From the NCBI GenBank assembly GCA_000467715.1, contig AJFK01000015.1, forward strand, positions 1 through 64,000: DNA of 64,000 nucleotides, read 5' to 3'. Below, one piece after another: positions 53,587-64,000 of the stretch. The number at the start of each line of letters is the position of its first letter. Positions within the stretch are counted from its first letter, which is position 1. Made by a program: the position numbers and the translations under genes. The notes below the pieces were generated by a model, which was given only the letters and a program-made list of their open reading frames with translations, did not search any database and was not told the DNA's origin. The stretch comes from Hysterium pulicare CBS 123377. Lineage: Eukaryota > Ascomycota > Dothideomycetes > Hysteriales > Hysteriaceae.

Positions 53587-55237
53587 ATGAACTCTCAGCA
53601 ATTCCGAGAAGCAGCCCATGCTGCAGTTGAAGAAAGTACTACATCCCCTCTCTAAAGCCATTGACCTCCCCAACTAATTCCAATCCATAGTCGCACAGTA
53701 CTATGACACCCTCCCTTCTCGACCCGTCCTCCCATCCGTAACACCAGGCTACCTACGCCCTCTCCTGCCAGACGGTCCACCGCAAGACGGCGAGCCATGG
53801 CCCGAAATCCAATCCGACATCGAGCGCGTAATAATGCCGGGTCTGACGCACTGGCAATCGCCCAACTTCATGGCCTTCTTCCCCGCGAACTCGTCCTTCC
53901 CGAGCATGCTGGGGGAAATGTATAGTTCGGCGTTCACGGCGGCGGCGTTCAATTGGATATGTTCGCCTGCGGTGACGGAGCTCGAGACTGTGGTTATGGA
54001 TTGGGTTGCTAAGCTGATAGGGTTGCCGGAGTGTTTTCTTAGTAAAGGGGAGGGTGGGGGGATTATACAGGGGACGGCTAGTGAGGTTGTTGTCACGGCT
54101 GTGGTTGCTGCCAGGGAGAGGATGTTAAGGAGGAAGTTTGCAGACATGGAAGAAGGCGAAGAGAAAGAAATGAAGATGTCCGAAAGGCGAGGGAAGCTGG
54201 TAGCATTGGGTGGCGAACACTCTCACTCTTCTACACAAAAGGCCGCCATCATCGCTGGAACAAGATACAAATCCATCCCTTCGCCTCAAGAGAACGGATT
54301 CAGAATCACAGGATCCGCGTTAAGAACCACGATCGAAGAGTGCAAAGCCAAAGGCCTCGAACCGTACTACCTAACCGTAACTCTCGGCACAACGGCAACC
54401 TGCGCCGTCGACGACTTCGCAGGCATAGCATCCATAGCAAAAGACCACCCAGACATCTGGATCCACGTCGACGCCGCCTACGCCGGCGCCGCGCTCGTAT
54501 GTCCCGAATACCAACACCACACGGAACACTTCTCGCACTTCTCCAGCTTCAACTTCAACATGCACAAATGGCTCCTAACAAACTTCGACGCTTCCTGTCT
54601 CTTCATCCAGAAGAGACGCGACCTCACAGACACATACAGCATCACGCCCTCGTACCTCCGCAACACCTTCTCAGACTCGGGTCTCGTGACCGATTATCGA
54701 GACTGGCAGATTCCACTCGGTCGCCGGTTCCGCGCGCTAAAGGTATGGTTTGTGTTGAGGAGTTACGGCGTCAATGGATTACGAGCCCATATCAGGAATC
54801 ATATTAAGCTGGGAGAGCTCTTCCACTCTCTTGTTGTTGAGAGGAAGGATTTATTTACCGTGCTTACTGGACCGGATTTCGCGCTTACCACTTTCACTGT
54901 GAATCCGCAGAAACAGACGAAAGAGAGAAGGGCTTCGAGCACGGCGGCTGATCACCCGGATCCGGCGCATGGGGCTTATCTTAATGATTTTACGGCGGAT
55001 GCGGAGGGTCAGTGGAGAGCTGATGCTAATGTCGTTACGAAGGAGGTTTATGAAAAGGTGAATGAGATGGGGGAGTTCTTCTTGACTGGGAGTGTTATTG
55101 GTGGGATTTTTATGATTAGAGTTGTGTCTGGGAGTCCAATGGCCGAAGAAAAGTATCTGAGGAGGGTTTTTGAGGTTTTGGTTCAGGTGGCGGAGAAAGT
55201 GCTGGAGGAGAAGGAGGGTGCGAGGGCGGAGAAATAG
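53587..55237 (+). CDS. Aromatic-L-amino-acid decarboxylase-like PLP enzyme
   Basis: Exons 53587-53635 and 53691-55237 join in phase to 531 residues. The start MNSQQFREAAHAAVEE leads across the intron to IAQYYDTLPSRPVLP, the standard N-terminus of group II decarboxylases. THWQSPNFMAFFPANSSFP, CSPAVTELE and GGGIIQGTASE line the substrate and cofactor pocket. The PLP-binding site is FNMHKWLLTNFDASC with the Schiff-base Lys in HKW, and the aspartate pairing with the cofactor is in WIHVDAAYAGAA. FRALKVWFVLRSYGVNGL is also typical. Likely substrates are tyrosine, tryptophan or DOPA; specificity cannot be read from sequence alone. Compared with animal AADC it has a charged insert (EEGEEKEMKMSERRGK) and a longer C-terminal insert (ERRASSTAADHPDP). 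Confidence 0.92.
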
Positions 55238-55596
55238 GGAGAGATGATGAGGTGGGCATTATAAGATCTAGGGGCATCTGTACATAGACTTTAGAGGACT
55301 AGTGTCACCAAGAATGTGTTGCGAAATAATGGATGAAGATTGTTGCCGTTCGAAAAGGGAACCGGCGGAGGCGAAAAGTGTCAGAACTTCTTGCCTCCTT
55401 CAAGACGCTGGAGATGCGAATGTCATAATCCGGATCGGAAGTGAAACCTTTGAAGCTTACTTGAGTTCTAATCTCCTGCAATCGATCTCAATCCCCACAC
55501 TGGGTATTCATCCCATAAAGCATTCGACCTATCCCTATATCATACACACCTCCCGCTGCTCCCAATCACTGCAATCAATTGGCGTTTCGCATATCA
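55238..55596. other. Convergent intergenic region
   Basis: About 360 bp between 3' ends of the decarboxylase and BRE2 genes. No gene recognised. Confidence 0.5.
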
Positions 55597-57357
55597 TCAG
55601 TACCTCCTCCCCACCTCAACCCCTAGATTCTCATCCGCATTAACCATCCCCCTAGCCGTCGGCATTGCCTTTCCCGTAGCATGATCAAACGCCTCCCCCT
55701 TATACTCCCACCCACCATCCTGAATAAAGAAGTCCACCTCATCAATGATATCCCAAACGACATCTTCGGCAATCTGTTCCTTGAATCGATCACCTATAGC
55801 TCTCAACTTCCTGCCTTCGGGGATAGAGGGAGTGGCAGAGGAGGAAGCTCCACCCATGTCGACGTCCTTGGATGCGAGCCCGGATGGCGGACACCAGAAA
55901 TCAGGTCCGAAATTTACTTGGGCGATGCCGCCGTTGAAGACGGCGATGGCCGGGAAGTATCCGACCATTCCGTCATCGAAACCCGTTCGGGCGCCTGCTT
56001 GAGCTGAGGGTGCGCTCGCGGGTGGTAAGAAGGCCAGAATATTCTCAAACGCGATTCCGACCTCTTTCCCATTCTTGTAGACTTTTATAACGGAGTTCGG
56101 CAGAGAGCGCAAGCTAGCTTCCTCATGGTTTGGCGATGGAGTTATCTTAGGCGCTGGACCGCGATCGGAGTAGCCTTCCATGGCTTTCGTGGCGGTATAG
56201 TCCATGGTTTCGAAGTAGAAGTTTCCTTTGTAGGGGACGGGGATGCGGTCGCGGATTATGTCGAGGGGTTTGTCCATGTTGAAGGGGTCTTTGGAGGTGT
56301 TGGTTGGGGTGTCAAAACCGTCGCCAAGATCGACGGCCGGGTTGTAGATGCCTTCGACGACTTTGCGCTGTAGGGAGAGGGATGGGAGTTGGATCTCTAG
56401 CCCGATGACATCGCCCTCGCGAATATCTAGGTCCGTTATGAGTTCGACGGGAGCTGGTTTGCCGTGTGGAGGTCGAGACTTGGCGTGTTTACTCTTCACG
56501 CCTTTTGGGAGAGGTTTGAAGATCTTGTTGGCGCGTGAACGGTGTATTGTCTCGAACCTCAAATCCGTGATACCGTAGCTATACCCATCAAACCCCACAG
56601 GTGCATCCAGTGGTGCTTCTCTCCTCGCCCACCCCATCCTGACATGCGGTTGCGCGACTGGCTGACCTGTTTCGGTGAATGTAGGTATCGCAGGTCCTTC
56701 TGGAGGTATGCCTTTCAGGACCTTGACTTCGTAGTAAAGGCGACCTTCTCGTGCAACGACATTCCCTCGCCCCATTCTCCATCCTTTCTCGTTCGTGATG
56801 ATGGTCGCAGAGTCGTCAAAATGGAACCATTTGTCTGTGTCTTCATGGCTCATGCGTGGACCGAAAGGTCTCGACTCGGATTGACGATAGAATTGTTTAT
56901 GGCGAAAGTGAGGATCGGCGACGCAGTGGGCATAACGGTAGCCCTTCTTATTCCAAGCATGATCAACCGGTTTCTTGAGCTCGGTCTGCCCATCTGGCGC
57001 AAATATGGGATGAGGTTCATGCGAAGCCAACAGGCCGTCTTTTGGAGCTTCATAGTCTAGTAGCTTTGGCTCAGGAATGCTATATCGCATTGGTGACGGT
57101 GCGGAAGGCCGTTCAAGCTTGCGCTTAGGGTTCGGTGTATTGCCACGTGTGTTCGCAGAAGCCTCACGCTTCTTCAAGGTCTCCCTCTTCTCTCGCTGTT
57201 CGCGTTGCGGTGCCTTCGGACGAGCTCGAGCTGCCGCGTCAGGATTGGGATTGAGGGGAGAAGATATGGCGGGAGCATGGTCTTCTTCTAAAGGACGGCG
57301 AAGCGGAGGAGCTATGCTTGGGGTACTGGCGCGCGATTGATTCTGTGATTCAGACAT
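55597..57357 (-). CDS. BRE2: BRE2/ASH2-type SPRY subunit of COMPASS
   Basis: The open frame reaches 57480, but MSESQNQSRASTP at 57357 is the better start, giving 586 residues. A disordered basic N-terminus (QREQREKRETLKKREA) is followed by the conserved entry KPVDHAWNKKGYRYAHCVADPHF. The SPRY domain then runs from FHFDDSATIITNEKGWRMGR through REGRLYYEVKVLKG, HVRMGWARREAPLDAPVG and FDGYSYGITDLRFE, to YKNGKEVGIAFENILAFLPPA and GYFPAIAVFNGGIAQVNFGP, with the usual internal insert. The C-terminal helix (DEVDFFIQDGGWEYKGE) is the Sdc1/DPY-30-binding region. The protein supports histone H3K4 methylation by Set1. Divergent from ENP1. Confidence 0.94.
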   Translation of the reverse strand: MSESQNQSRASTPSIAPPLRRPLEEDHAPAISSPLNPNPDAAARARPKAPQREQREKRETLKKREASANTRGNTPNPKRKLERPSAPSPMRYSIPEPKLLDYEAPKDGLLASHEPHPIFAPDGQTELKKPVDHAWNKKGYRYAHCVADPHFRHKQFYRQSESRPFGPRMSHEDTDKWFHFDDSATIITNEKGWRMGRGNVVAREGRLYYEVKVLKGIPPEGPAIPTFTETGQPVAQPHVRMGWARREAPLDAPVGFDGYSYGITDLRFETIHRSRANKIFKPLPKGVKSKHAKSRPPHGKPAPVELITDLDIREGDVIGLEIQLPSLSLQRKVVEGIYNPAVDLGDGFDTPTNTSKDPFNMDKPLDIIRDRIPVPYKGNFYFETMDYTATKAMEGYSDRGPAPKITPSPNHEEASLRSLPNSVIKVYKNGKEVGIAFENILAFLPPASAPSAQAGARTGFDDGMVGYFPAIAVFNGGIAQVNFGPDFWCPPSGLASKDVDMGGASSSATPSIPEGRKLRAIGDRFKEQIAEDVVWDIIDEVDFFIQDGGWEYKGEAFDHATGKAMPTARGMVNADENLGVEVGRRY

Positions 57358-57701
57358 AGTGGTGGGAATGTGTTGGGGGTTCAGTGATGGAAGACGGAAG
57401 CTCTCGTGCCTTGGTGTTGCGTTGATCGCGTCCCACATCGGCGGCAGCTCTTGCCGATCGTGAAAAGTTCCCGCCCACAATTTTCTTGTCCCGCATTCAC
57501 CTCAACACCACCCGCACTCTGACTTGCTCTTCGCAACCGTCTACTCCGTACGGGTCGGCGTGTCCAGTTCATCTCTCGTCTTTCTTTGTATGTTCAGCTC
57601 TCTGTGCTCATTTGAATGTCTTCCGGTGCTAATTGAGTATGCAGTACACCCCTCCGCTTACGATCGCACCCACTCGAAACCTGTGATTCACCACATTGAC
57701 A
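57358..57701. promoter_or_regulatory. Divergent BRE2-ENP1 promoter
   Basis: A 344-bp spacer between two start codons must contain both promoters. The ENP1 side is pyrimidine-rich. No specific site is claimed. Confidence 0.5.
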
Positions 57702-59232
57702 ATGCCCAAAGCACCGAAATCACCCGGTGCGCGAGAAGGGCAAAGGCATAATCCGCTCACAGAAGACTACGTCCCGTCGAATCCATGGAAGCAAAAATCT
57801 GGAAAGAGGAAGAAGCGCGGCAAGGACGAAGAAGACGAGGAACACTTCGTTGACTCCAAGGCATCGCGGAAGATCCTGGAGATTGGCCGAGATTTGGCAG
57901 AAGAAGAGGAGAAAGAGCACGCAGTACGAAGACCGCCGACAGCGAACCCCGCATTCGACTGGGATACTAGGTTAGGAGAGGACGATAGTCTAGAGGAGGA
58001 TGCAGCAAAGTACGAAGACGAAGAGGCATGGGGCGACGAAGAAGAAGAGGAAGTCGAGGAGGTTGAAATCGATCCCAGTGATTTAGCTACCTTCCACAAA
58101 TTCATACCCACAGACGAGAACCCTATAGTGTGGCCGGGAGAGGAAGCAGAACCAGCAGGTCCAGGCACAGATCTCGCAGCACTCATCCTCGAGAAGATAG
58201 CCGCACACGAAGCCGGACAGCCTTCACGACCAGAAATACTTGGACCAGGAGATCCAGAAGATGCGGTTGAGCTACCTGCGAAAGTGGTAGAAGTATATTC
58301 GAAGTACTAGTTCAACCTCCCTGACCCATCCCGCATTCACTAACCTCGCACCTAGAATTGGTCTCATACTAGCCCGCTACAAAGCCGGCAAACTCCCCAA
58401 ACCTTTCAAAATCCTCCCTACAATCCCAGCGTGGGAAACACTCATCGGTATCACCCGCCCAGAGTCATGGACCCCGAATTCGCTATACGCCGCCACACGT
58501 CTCTTCATGTCCTCGAAACCCGCTACAGCCCAACAATTCCTCCACACAATCCTCCTCCCCGCAGTCCAAGACAACATCCGCGAAACCCACAAACTAAACG
58601 TACATCTTTACGGCGCGCTCAAGAAAGCCCTCTACAAACCCTCTGCATTCTTCAAGGGGATCGTATTCCCACTACTAGGCGAAGGAACATGTACACAGCG
58701 AGAAGCGCACATCGTCGCCTCTGTGGTAGCTCGAGTATCCGTGCCAGTCCTCCATTCGGCAGCCGCATTACACCGGCTCTGCGAAATGGCCGCCGAGCAG
58801 ATGAGTTCGGATCCCGACGCCGCGGGCCCGGTAAACATCTTCATTAAAGTGCTGCTGGAGAAGAAATACGCGCTACCATATAAAGTTGTCGATGCCCTCG
58901 TCTTTCATTTCCTCCGATTCCGCGCCACGACTACGAGTGGGCCCGACGCGATGGCCGTGGATGATGAGAGTGTGATTGGTGGTGGTGACAAGGGGAAGCT
59001 GCCGGTTATATGGCATCAATGTCTTTTGGCCTTCGCGCAGAGATATCGAAATGATATTACGGAGGATCAGAGGGAGGCGCTGTTGGATTTGTTGCTTTCG
59101 AGGGGTCATAAGGCTATTGGGCCTGAGGTTCGGAGGGAGTTGTTGGAGGGAAGGGGCAGGGGGATTGTTATTGAGCCTGAAGGTGTGGGGATTGGGGGAG
59201 ATGATACTATGGTTATGGCTGTTGATGCTTAG
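57702..59232 (+). CDS. ENP1: Bystin/Enp1, 40S ribosome biogenesis factor
   Basis: Exons 57702-58303 and 58356-59232 join in phase (SK|IGLILARYKAGKLPKPFK) to 492 residues. The N-terminal half is charged and disordered: HNPLTEDYV, basic KRKKRGK, and an acidic EEEEEVEEVEIDPSDLATFHKF region. The Bystin domain is clear: ARYKAGKLPKPFKILP, TPNSLYAATRLFMS, AQQFLHTILLPAVQDNI, LNVHLYGALKKALYKPSAFF, KGIVFPLLGEGTCTQREA and KKYALPYKVVDALVFHFLRF. YALPYKVVDAL and WHQCLLAFAQRYRNDI are invariant in the family. Enp1 is needed for pre-40S maturation and export from the nucleolus. C-terminal extension is Gly/Glu/Val-rich. Confidence 0.96.
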
Positions 59233-59481
59233 ATCAAGTGTGTAAAATCAACTGTGACCTTATGCAGGTGGTGTTTGGCGACCCAAGGGCGCTATTTAAC
59301 TTGGGATATGGAAGATTCAACGGACGGTATAGTGGTCAGAAATGTTCAATCCGTATCAAGCTCGTATTTTGTCATCCAAAGACCTTCAGTCCATTCCATT
59401 TCCATTCACTCTGTTCATCATCGACTTTTCCACCGGGTTCCAGATCCATTCTTGTCGACCACTCCATGCCATCCCATCCCT

Positions 59482-60007
59482 CTACTCAGAGCTGATATCG
59501 ACTTTACTCTTATCTAATCTCACAATTAGCGTCATCCCTTCCTCCACTCCCATCCATCCACCCAAAGAATCAGAACTAGACTCGAAACAATACTCACAGA
59601 AAGCAACAAACCCCTCAATCTGCTCGTACCCCTTCTTCGGCTCCGGATAATACCACGCCGCATCCTTCAACTCCTTGTCTCCCGCACTGATGGTGTAGTA
59701 GGAGGCGACACCTTTATAGGGGCAGGTGGTGTGGGTGTTTGTTGGGCCTGTGAAGTGGGATTTTGTGATTGAATAGGGAGGAAACTACAGGGCGAAGGGT
59801 TAGGTTCAGACAGAACAGGATGTGGGATTGGAGGAGTATTATTGATGGGTGAGGGAAGGCGGTGGGAGGTTCAGGGGTAATACATACGTAGATATTCCCA
59901 TCCACGACTTCATACGAATCCGTCTCGGCGAGCGTGACGCCGTTGAACTTCGCGGTTGCGTGGGGCATTTTGGAAGCTTTGGTCTTTGTACTGAAACAAT
60001 TGCCCAT
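59482..60007 (-). CDS. DUF427-domain protein
   Basis: Exon 2 is 59784-59482; exon 1 ends at 59888 after a start at either 60007 (MGNCFSTKTK, 140 residues) or 59968 (MPHATAKFNG, 127 residues). The joined protein reads YEVVDGNIY|FPPYSITKSHF, NTHTTCPYKGVASYY and AAWYYPEPKKG, the complete DUF427 pattern (one small beta-roll domain). The conserved TxxCPYKG motif likely marks the pocket. No biochemical role is established for most fungal members. The upstream start would create an MGxxxS N-myristoylation signal with a neighbouring Cys. The intron is 103 nt (59887-59785). Confidence 0.85.
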
Positions 60008-60845
60008 GTATTTATTTGCTGTTGTATATAGGGAACAAGTAAGTAGGTAAGAAAAGGCGATTGAAGCAATTGACTTCAAAGTTCAATGGATGTAAGGTGT
60101 TTATATGATTTGAGGTCCACCGCTTACTGGAGTGATTTGAGTTGATTCTGGAAACTCTACTTCGAGCTGAAAGCTATTCGTGTCGCTGTTGAATGCATGA
60201 TTCGGAATCAAAAGTATCCGTGCTCCATGCCGTCGTGAAGGGAGCTCTTATCGATAAGGCGAGGGGTCTGGCCCAAATTGCCAGACGTTGGGCCAGAGGC
60301 TTGGAGGACCTCCACTCACCATGACACAAGCGAAACCTTTCAAAGAAACCGTCGGGCTCGGAGAGTCATTGCCGCTCCTCTATCTTCGTACAGGTAGGCA
60401 AGTCATGATTATATTCCTCCAAACGAGGCCTAAGTGGGCCGAGGGGAGGCAAGGGACGAATTATGGCGTAATGTGCAATGTATTAGTGATCTGGGGACTA
60501 CTAACCACATACAGAGATCTGCTAGGTATGGTACATGGAAAAGATAGAGTGCTAAGAAGTTGCAGTCTAGTAATGGATTATTCAACACCATGACGCGCGG
60601 AGAAGAGTCGCAAGGAGATATTTGATTGGGGAGTTTATCATGTGCTGGGTTGATCATCTTTGGTATCAGTAAACAACTGGGAGCTCTCATTAACCGGCAA
60701 TGTCGCTCTTGGTGGGAGCGAGGTGTTGAGAAATTATGAGTGGACTTGGGATGGTATAAAGGCAGTAGTCCTTTCAAGACTATATTTGATATCTCGAACT
60801 AAAAGATTATCTCAACCCAAAGAATAGCTCTATAACTGCAACATT
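60008..60845. other. Intergenic with an inverted repeat
   Basis: About 840 bp between divergent genes (DUF427 minus, NmrA-like plus). A palindrome TTATCGATAA sits at 60248-60257 and a 10-bp inverted repeat at 60267-60297. Open frames are short and featureless. Confidence 0.5.
60267..60297. repeat. Perfect 10-bp inverted repeat
   Basis: TCTGGCCCAA and its exact reverse complement TTGGGCCAGA flank an 11-nt loop. A second, overlapping pairing (TCTGGC / GCCAGA) is also possible. Located in the divergent spacer, about 260 bp upstream of the DUF427 start. Confidence 0.8.
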
Positions 60846-61926
60846 ATGGCTCCAAAGATTGTTCTCGTTATAGGTGGAGCTGGTGCTCAAGGACATCCGA
60901 TTGTGAAAGGTATAGGTTCCTTTCAAACGTAAGGTTGACACTAAAGACTGATCAAACCAACCAGCCCTCTCAAACGATACTCAATACGCTGTTCGAGTCT
61001 TGACTCGCAGCCCAAATGGAGAATCCGCAAAAGAGCTACTCGCCCTTCCCAACGTCAGCATCATCGAAGGTGACTCTCAAACTGAATCAGACCTTCGGAA
61101 AGCCTTCCAAGGAGTCGACATGGCTTTCGTGAATCTCAACAGCACTGCGCTCGGCATCCGGGCGGAGATGTACTGGGGTACTCGCATTTTCGAAATCGCT
61201 GTTGAAACCGGCGTCAAGCATTACATCTGGTCGGCACTCGAAGATGCTCTTTTGCTCTCCGGATACGATGAGAATTGTCGCGTGGCTCATTATGAAGGGA
61301 AGTCCAGAGTGACGCAGTGGATGAAATCTCGTCCACAAACGCCTATGAAGTGGTCAATTCTTACCACCGGACCGTACATCGAAATGCTGTCGGAGCTATT
61401 GAGGCCCTCGGAAGGAGAAGATGGGACTTGGGTGTTCAGATTCCCTTTGAAGGATGGTGCAATTCCATTTGTTCATCTTGACGATATCGGCAAACAGGTC
61501 CATTGGCTTCTCAACAACCCCTCTGAGTCGGCTGGTATGAACCTGAAAGTGTCGGTCGAGCATGCCAGCGGGGAGCATGTGGCTGAGAGCTTCACGGCTG
61601 TCACTGGAAAGCCTGCTCGCTATGAGTCCATTTCGGCGGAGCAATGGATGAAGGATACTCCCCCGGGCCCTCCAGAATACAGGATGGGGCAAGATTACGA
61701 GGGAAACAAGCCCGAGGATCCGACGAACATGAAGATCGGGTATAGTTTCAGCAATTGGTGGAATCTGTACCAGCGATCGGGAGGCAACGTGGGGTTGCTG
61801 AAGACAGACTATGCGCTGTTGGACCGCATCACACCAGCTAGAGTCAAAACTGTGGGTGAGTGGATGAAGAAGATTGGATATAATGGTGAGAGGCGTAATG
61901 TTCTTAAAAGCTATCACGGGAAATGA
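60846..61926 (+). CDS. NmrA-like NAD(P)-binding protein
   Basis: Exons 60846-60909 and 60965-61926 join in phase to 341 residues. The Rossmann start KIVLVIGGAGAQGHPIVKAL has the GxxGxxG dinucleotide motif in the NmrA form. RVLTRSPNGESAKEL gives the Arg expected for NADP selection, and VDMAFVNLNST and HYIWSALEDAL follow the family order. There is no YxxxK catalytic pair, so a sensor or an ene-reductase-like role is more likely than classical short-chain dehydrogenase chemistry. NmrA itself represses nitrogen metabolite genes, but most relatives in fungi are unassigned. C-terminal half includes WILLNNPSESAG-like elements (HWLLNNPSES). Confidence 0.88.
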
Positions 61927-62800
61927 ACCAGAGGCAACGGGCGTGGAACTTGGACGGACAGGAAAAAGGTATATTTGTTCGAATACGTAGAATGAAGGTT
62001 GAATGAGAACATATTTGAAAACTAGTCTTCGAGAACTTGAACACGCACTTAGCTATTCGAGGGTATCTCTACCGTAGTTCTCAAAGCAAGAAGTGGGTTA
62101 AGGTCCGGATACAAGGAGAGCTGACTGTAGCCCGGCAGCATATGAGGGCTTTGTCGGTGAAAAGGCGATTTCGCGGATCCACAGCGGGTCTGGTTTTGCG
62201 CTACTCGGCGGCGGTGAGCTTCAGGCCAGGACAAGATGCTTAGAAGAGCATTCTCGTCCCCTATCCCGAGATGTGTAGACACAATATTGTGGCTCGCGCA
62301 TTGTGATAAGCCACAATATCCCCTTGGGCCGCACACGTGCCCATCGCCCGGACGCCAGAGTCAGGGGAATACGGGAAAGACGATGTCTGAGTATCGTATT
62401 ATTGTCAGGAAAGTAAGCAAAGTCAAGAATTGCAGAATGACCTGAAAATTTGCAAACGTGGAGGGTGCATGCAGAAGGAAGAATAAATAGCGCGTGGGAG
62501 TGAATGTTGAATAAGCCCCCTTCGGAGAGCGATGGATATGCCCTGCCAGCGGAAGTGCTTTCATCAAAGGACGGCTAGCGAGCGGATTGCCTGGTTTTCA
62601 TTGGCGTTTGTGCTTATCTCTTGTTGAAAAGCAACAAGCCAAGGGTCGGCAGCTTTTACTTCGTCATAATAAATCAGCCTAGCAGAAAAAAGTTGTAGCT
62701 GAAGCTCAACCTCCAACACCAGAAAAACTATCCCTCCTCCGCTCCCTCATACACGCGCGACCTCCATCTCCGGTGCTTCTCTGGTCTTTGCTGATTTTCA
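61927..62800. other. Intergenic with a hairpin; NDE promoter
   Basis: About 870 bp. It contains the 3' flank of the NmrA-like gene, a 10-bp inverted repeat at 62284-62319 and the upstream leader of the NADH dehydrogenase gene with a pyrimidine-rich tract at about 62705-62790. Confidence 0.5.
62284..62319. repeat. Perfect 10-bp inverted repeat
   Basis: ATATTGTGGC and GCCACAATAT are exact reverse complements around a 16-nt loop. Intergenic, about 360 bp past the NmrA-like stop. Function unknown. Confidence 0.8.
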
Positions 62801-64000
62801 ATGGCACCTATCATGAGGCCCTTCGCCTCTGCCAGCATCTTGGCTCAGGTTCAGCTGGCTGGACGTCGTGCCTATGCGACCTCCCGTCCATCGCTCATCG
62901 CCAACAGAGCTCGTGGAACTCCGCGCCCAGCTTTCCACAAGACCGCCCTACGTCAGTCCATTCGACAAGCTTCGACTGAGGATGTTATCAATCCTGCAAC
63001 AAAGGCCAAAGCAAAGAAGGGAGGCCGCGGCTTTCTAAGATGGACATGGAGAGCTACTTATTGGTCTGCAATCGGAGGGCTTGTCTACGTTGGATATGGC
63101 ATCTGGGAAATGCGCCATCCCGATGACCAGCCTGACCCAGATCCATCTAAGAAAACTCTGGTCATTCTGGGTACGTTGACTTCATTCCCGCCGATGTCCA
63201 TATGGCCTCCTGACGTGACGATGACTAGGTACTGGCTGGGGAGCTGTCTCTTTGCTCAAAAAGCTCGATACCGAGAACTACAATGTTATCGTAGTATCAC
63301 CGCGCAATTACTTCCTCTTCACTCCTCTTTTACCGTCATGTACCACCGGAACCATTGAGCACCGCTCTATCATGGAGCCCATTCGAAACTTCCTACGTCA
63401 CAAAAAAGCGGCGGTTAAATACTACGAAGCAGAAGCTACAAAGATTGACTATGAGAAGAAATTGGTCTACATTAATGATGATTCAGAGATCAAGGGAGAC
63501 GTCTCCTCCACCGAGATTCCCTTTGACTTGCTGGTTGTAGGTGTTGGTGCTGAGAATGCGACTTTCGGTAAGATAATTCTATGGTCGCAACATAATAACA
63601 ATAGCTTATCAATTCATCAGGCATTCCCGGTGTACGAGAGCACAGTCTCTTCCTGAAAGAAGTCGGAGATGCCCAAGCGATCCGTAAGCGCATTATGGAC
63701 TGCTGTGAGACTGCCATCTTCAAAGATCAGAGTGTCGAGGAAGTCAAGCGCCTTTTACATATGGTGGTCGTCGGTGGTGGTCCCACTGGCGTCGAGTTTG
63801 CTGGCGAGCTCCAAGACTTCTTCAACAATGATCTAAAGAAATGGATCCCTGACATTACGGATAACTTCCACGTGACGCTTGTTGAAGCTCTTCCAAATGT
63901 ATACCCACTCTGCTCGCCTTATGAAAAGCCAAGAGCATATATTGACGATATTACAGGTCTTACCCATGTTCTCCAAACAATTGATCGACTACACTGAGAA
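62801..64000 (+). CDS. nde1: External alternative NADH dehydrogenase (partial, 3' cut)
   Basis: Exons 62801-63170, 63229-63567, 63621-63898 and 63957 onward are in phase; the gene runs off the window. The basic N-terminus (MAPIMRPFASASILAQ...RRAYATS) is a mitochondrial presequence and WRATYWSAIGGLVYVGYGIW a membrane anchor, which fits the external type facing the intermembrane space. The first splice restores TLVILGTGWGAVSLLKKL, the FAD-binding GxGxxG; VSPRNYFLFTPLLPS and GTIEHRSIMEPIR are hallmark motifs; MVVVGGGPTGVEFAGEL is the second, NADH-binding GxGxxG. The last join gives VEALPN|VLPMFSKQL. The enzyme passes electrons from cytosolic NADH to ubiquinone without pumping protons and is rotenone-insensitive. 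Confidence 0.95.

Noticed and set aside
1-64000. LTR elements, LINEs, DNA transposons, telomere repeats, CRISPR arrays
   Set aside because: No reverse transcriptase, integrase or transposase motifs, no long terminal repeats and no regularly spaced repeats were seen on either strand.

Overview
The window reads as nuclear DNA from a filamentous ascomycete, most likely a leotiomycete (Helotiales-like). The evidence is compact gene spacing, many introns of roughly 40-100 nt with GTAAGT/GTATGT donors and CTAAY-type branch sites, and a mix of conserved ascomycete genes (LIG4, ELP2, ENP1/bystin, BRE2, TDP1, an FMP27/BLTP2 giant, an external NADH dehydrogenase) with fungal-only families (DUF7730/F-box-like, DUF6594, Clr5, BTB expansions). 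The class assignment is inference; the fungal assignment is firm. I rebuilt exon joins by hand from splice sites and checked that reading phases agree; all are predictions.

Layout. 0.6-2.8 kb: a SET-domain protein and a MIF4G-domain protein, both minus. 3.1-11.2 kb: an accessory patch holding three BTB genes of one paralogous family plus two BTB-family fragments, interrupted by a U-box cyclophilin (PPIL2/Cyp8 type) and a lineage-specific CxH/CxxC protein. 11.4-20.2 kb: a seven-exon secreted Cys-rich protein, an M35-like zincin, two DUF7730-type paralogues in opposite orientation, and a second CxH/CxxC family member. 20.4-35.7 kb: a conserved core with DNA ligase IV, the EH-domain protein IRS4 divergent from it, and a ~2,940-residue bridge-like lipid transfer protein. 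36.9-39.5 kb: a five-exon unknown membrane protein and an F-box-like protein. 39.9-48.1 kb: ELP2, a small membrane protein, a four-exon protein with a duplicated exon, a broken PaxB-like membrane cyclase relative, and an F-box/LRR protein. 48.9-53 kb: TDP1, then a gene-poor stretch with a DUF6594 remnant and a Clr5-domain relic. 53.6-64 kb: aromatic amino acid decarboxylase, BRE2, ENP1, a DUF427 protein, an NmrA-like protein, and the 5' part of an external NADH dehydrogenase cut by the window edge.

The genes do not form one pathway. Housekeeping genes for DNA end repair (LIG4, TDP1), chromatin (BRE2, SET), tRNA modification (ELP2), ribosome biogenesis (ENP1), splicing-linked cyclophilin and lipid transport are separated by fast-evolving lineage-specific families. 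The best candidate for something undescribed is the local birth-and-death family of BTB proteins with a C-terminal CxxC...CxxC knuckle (3-11 kb), together with the pair of CxH/CxxC proteins. No rRNA, tRNA, CRISPR, LTR element or intact transposon was recognised.
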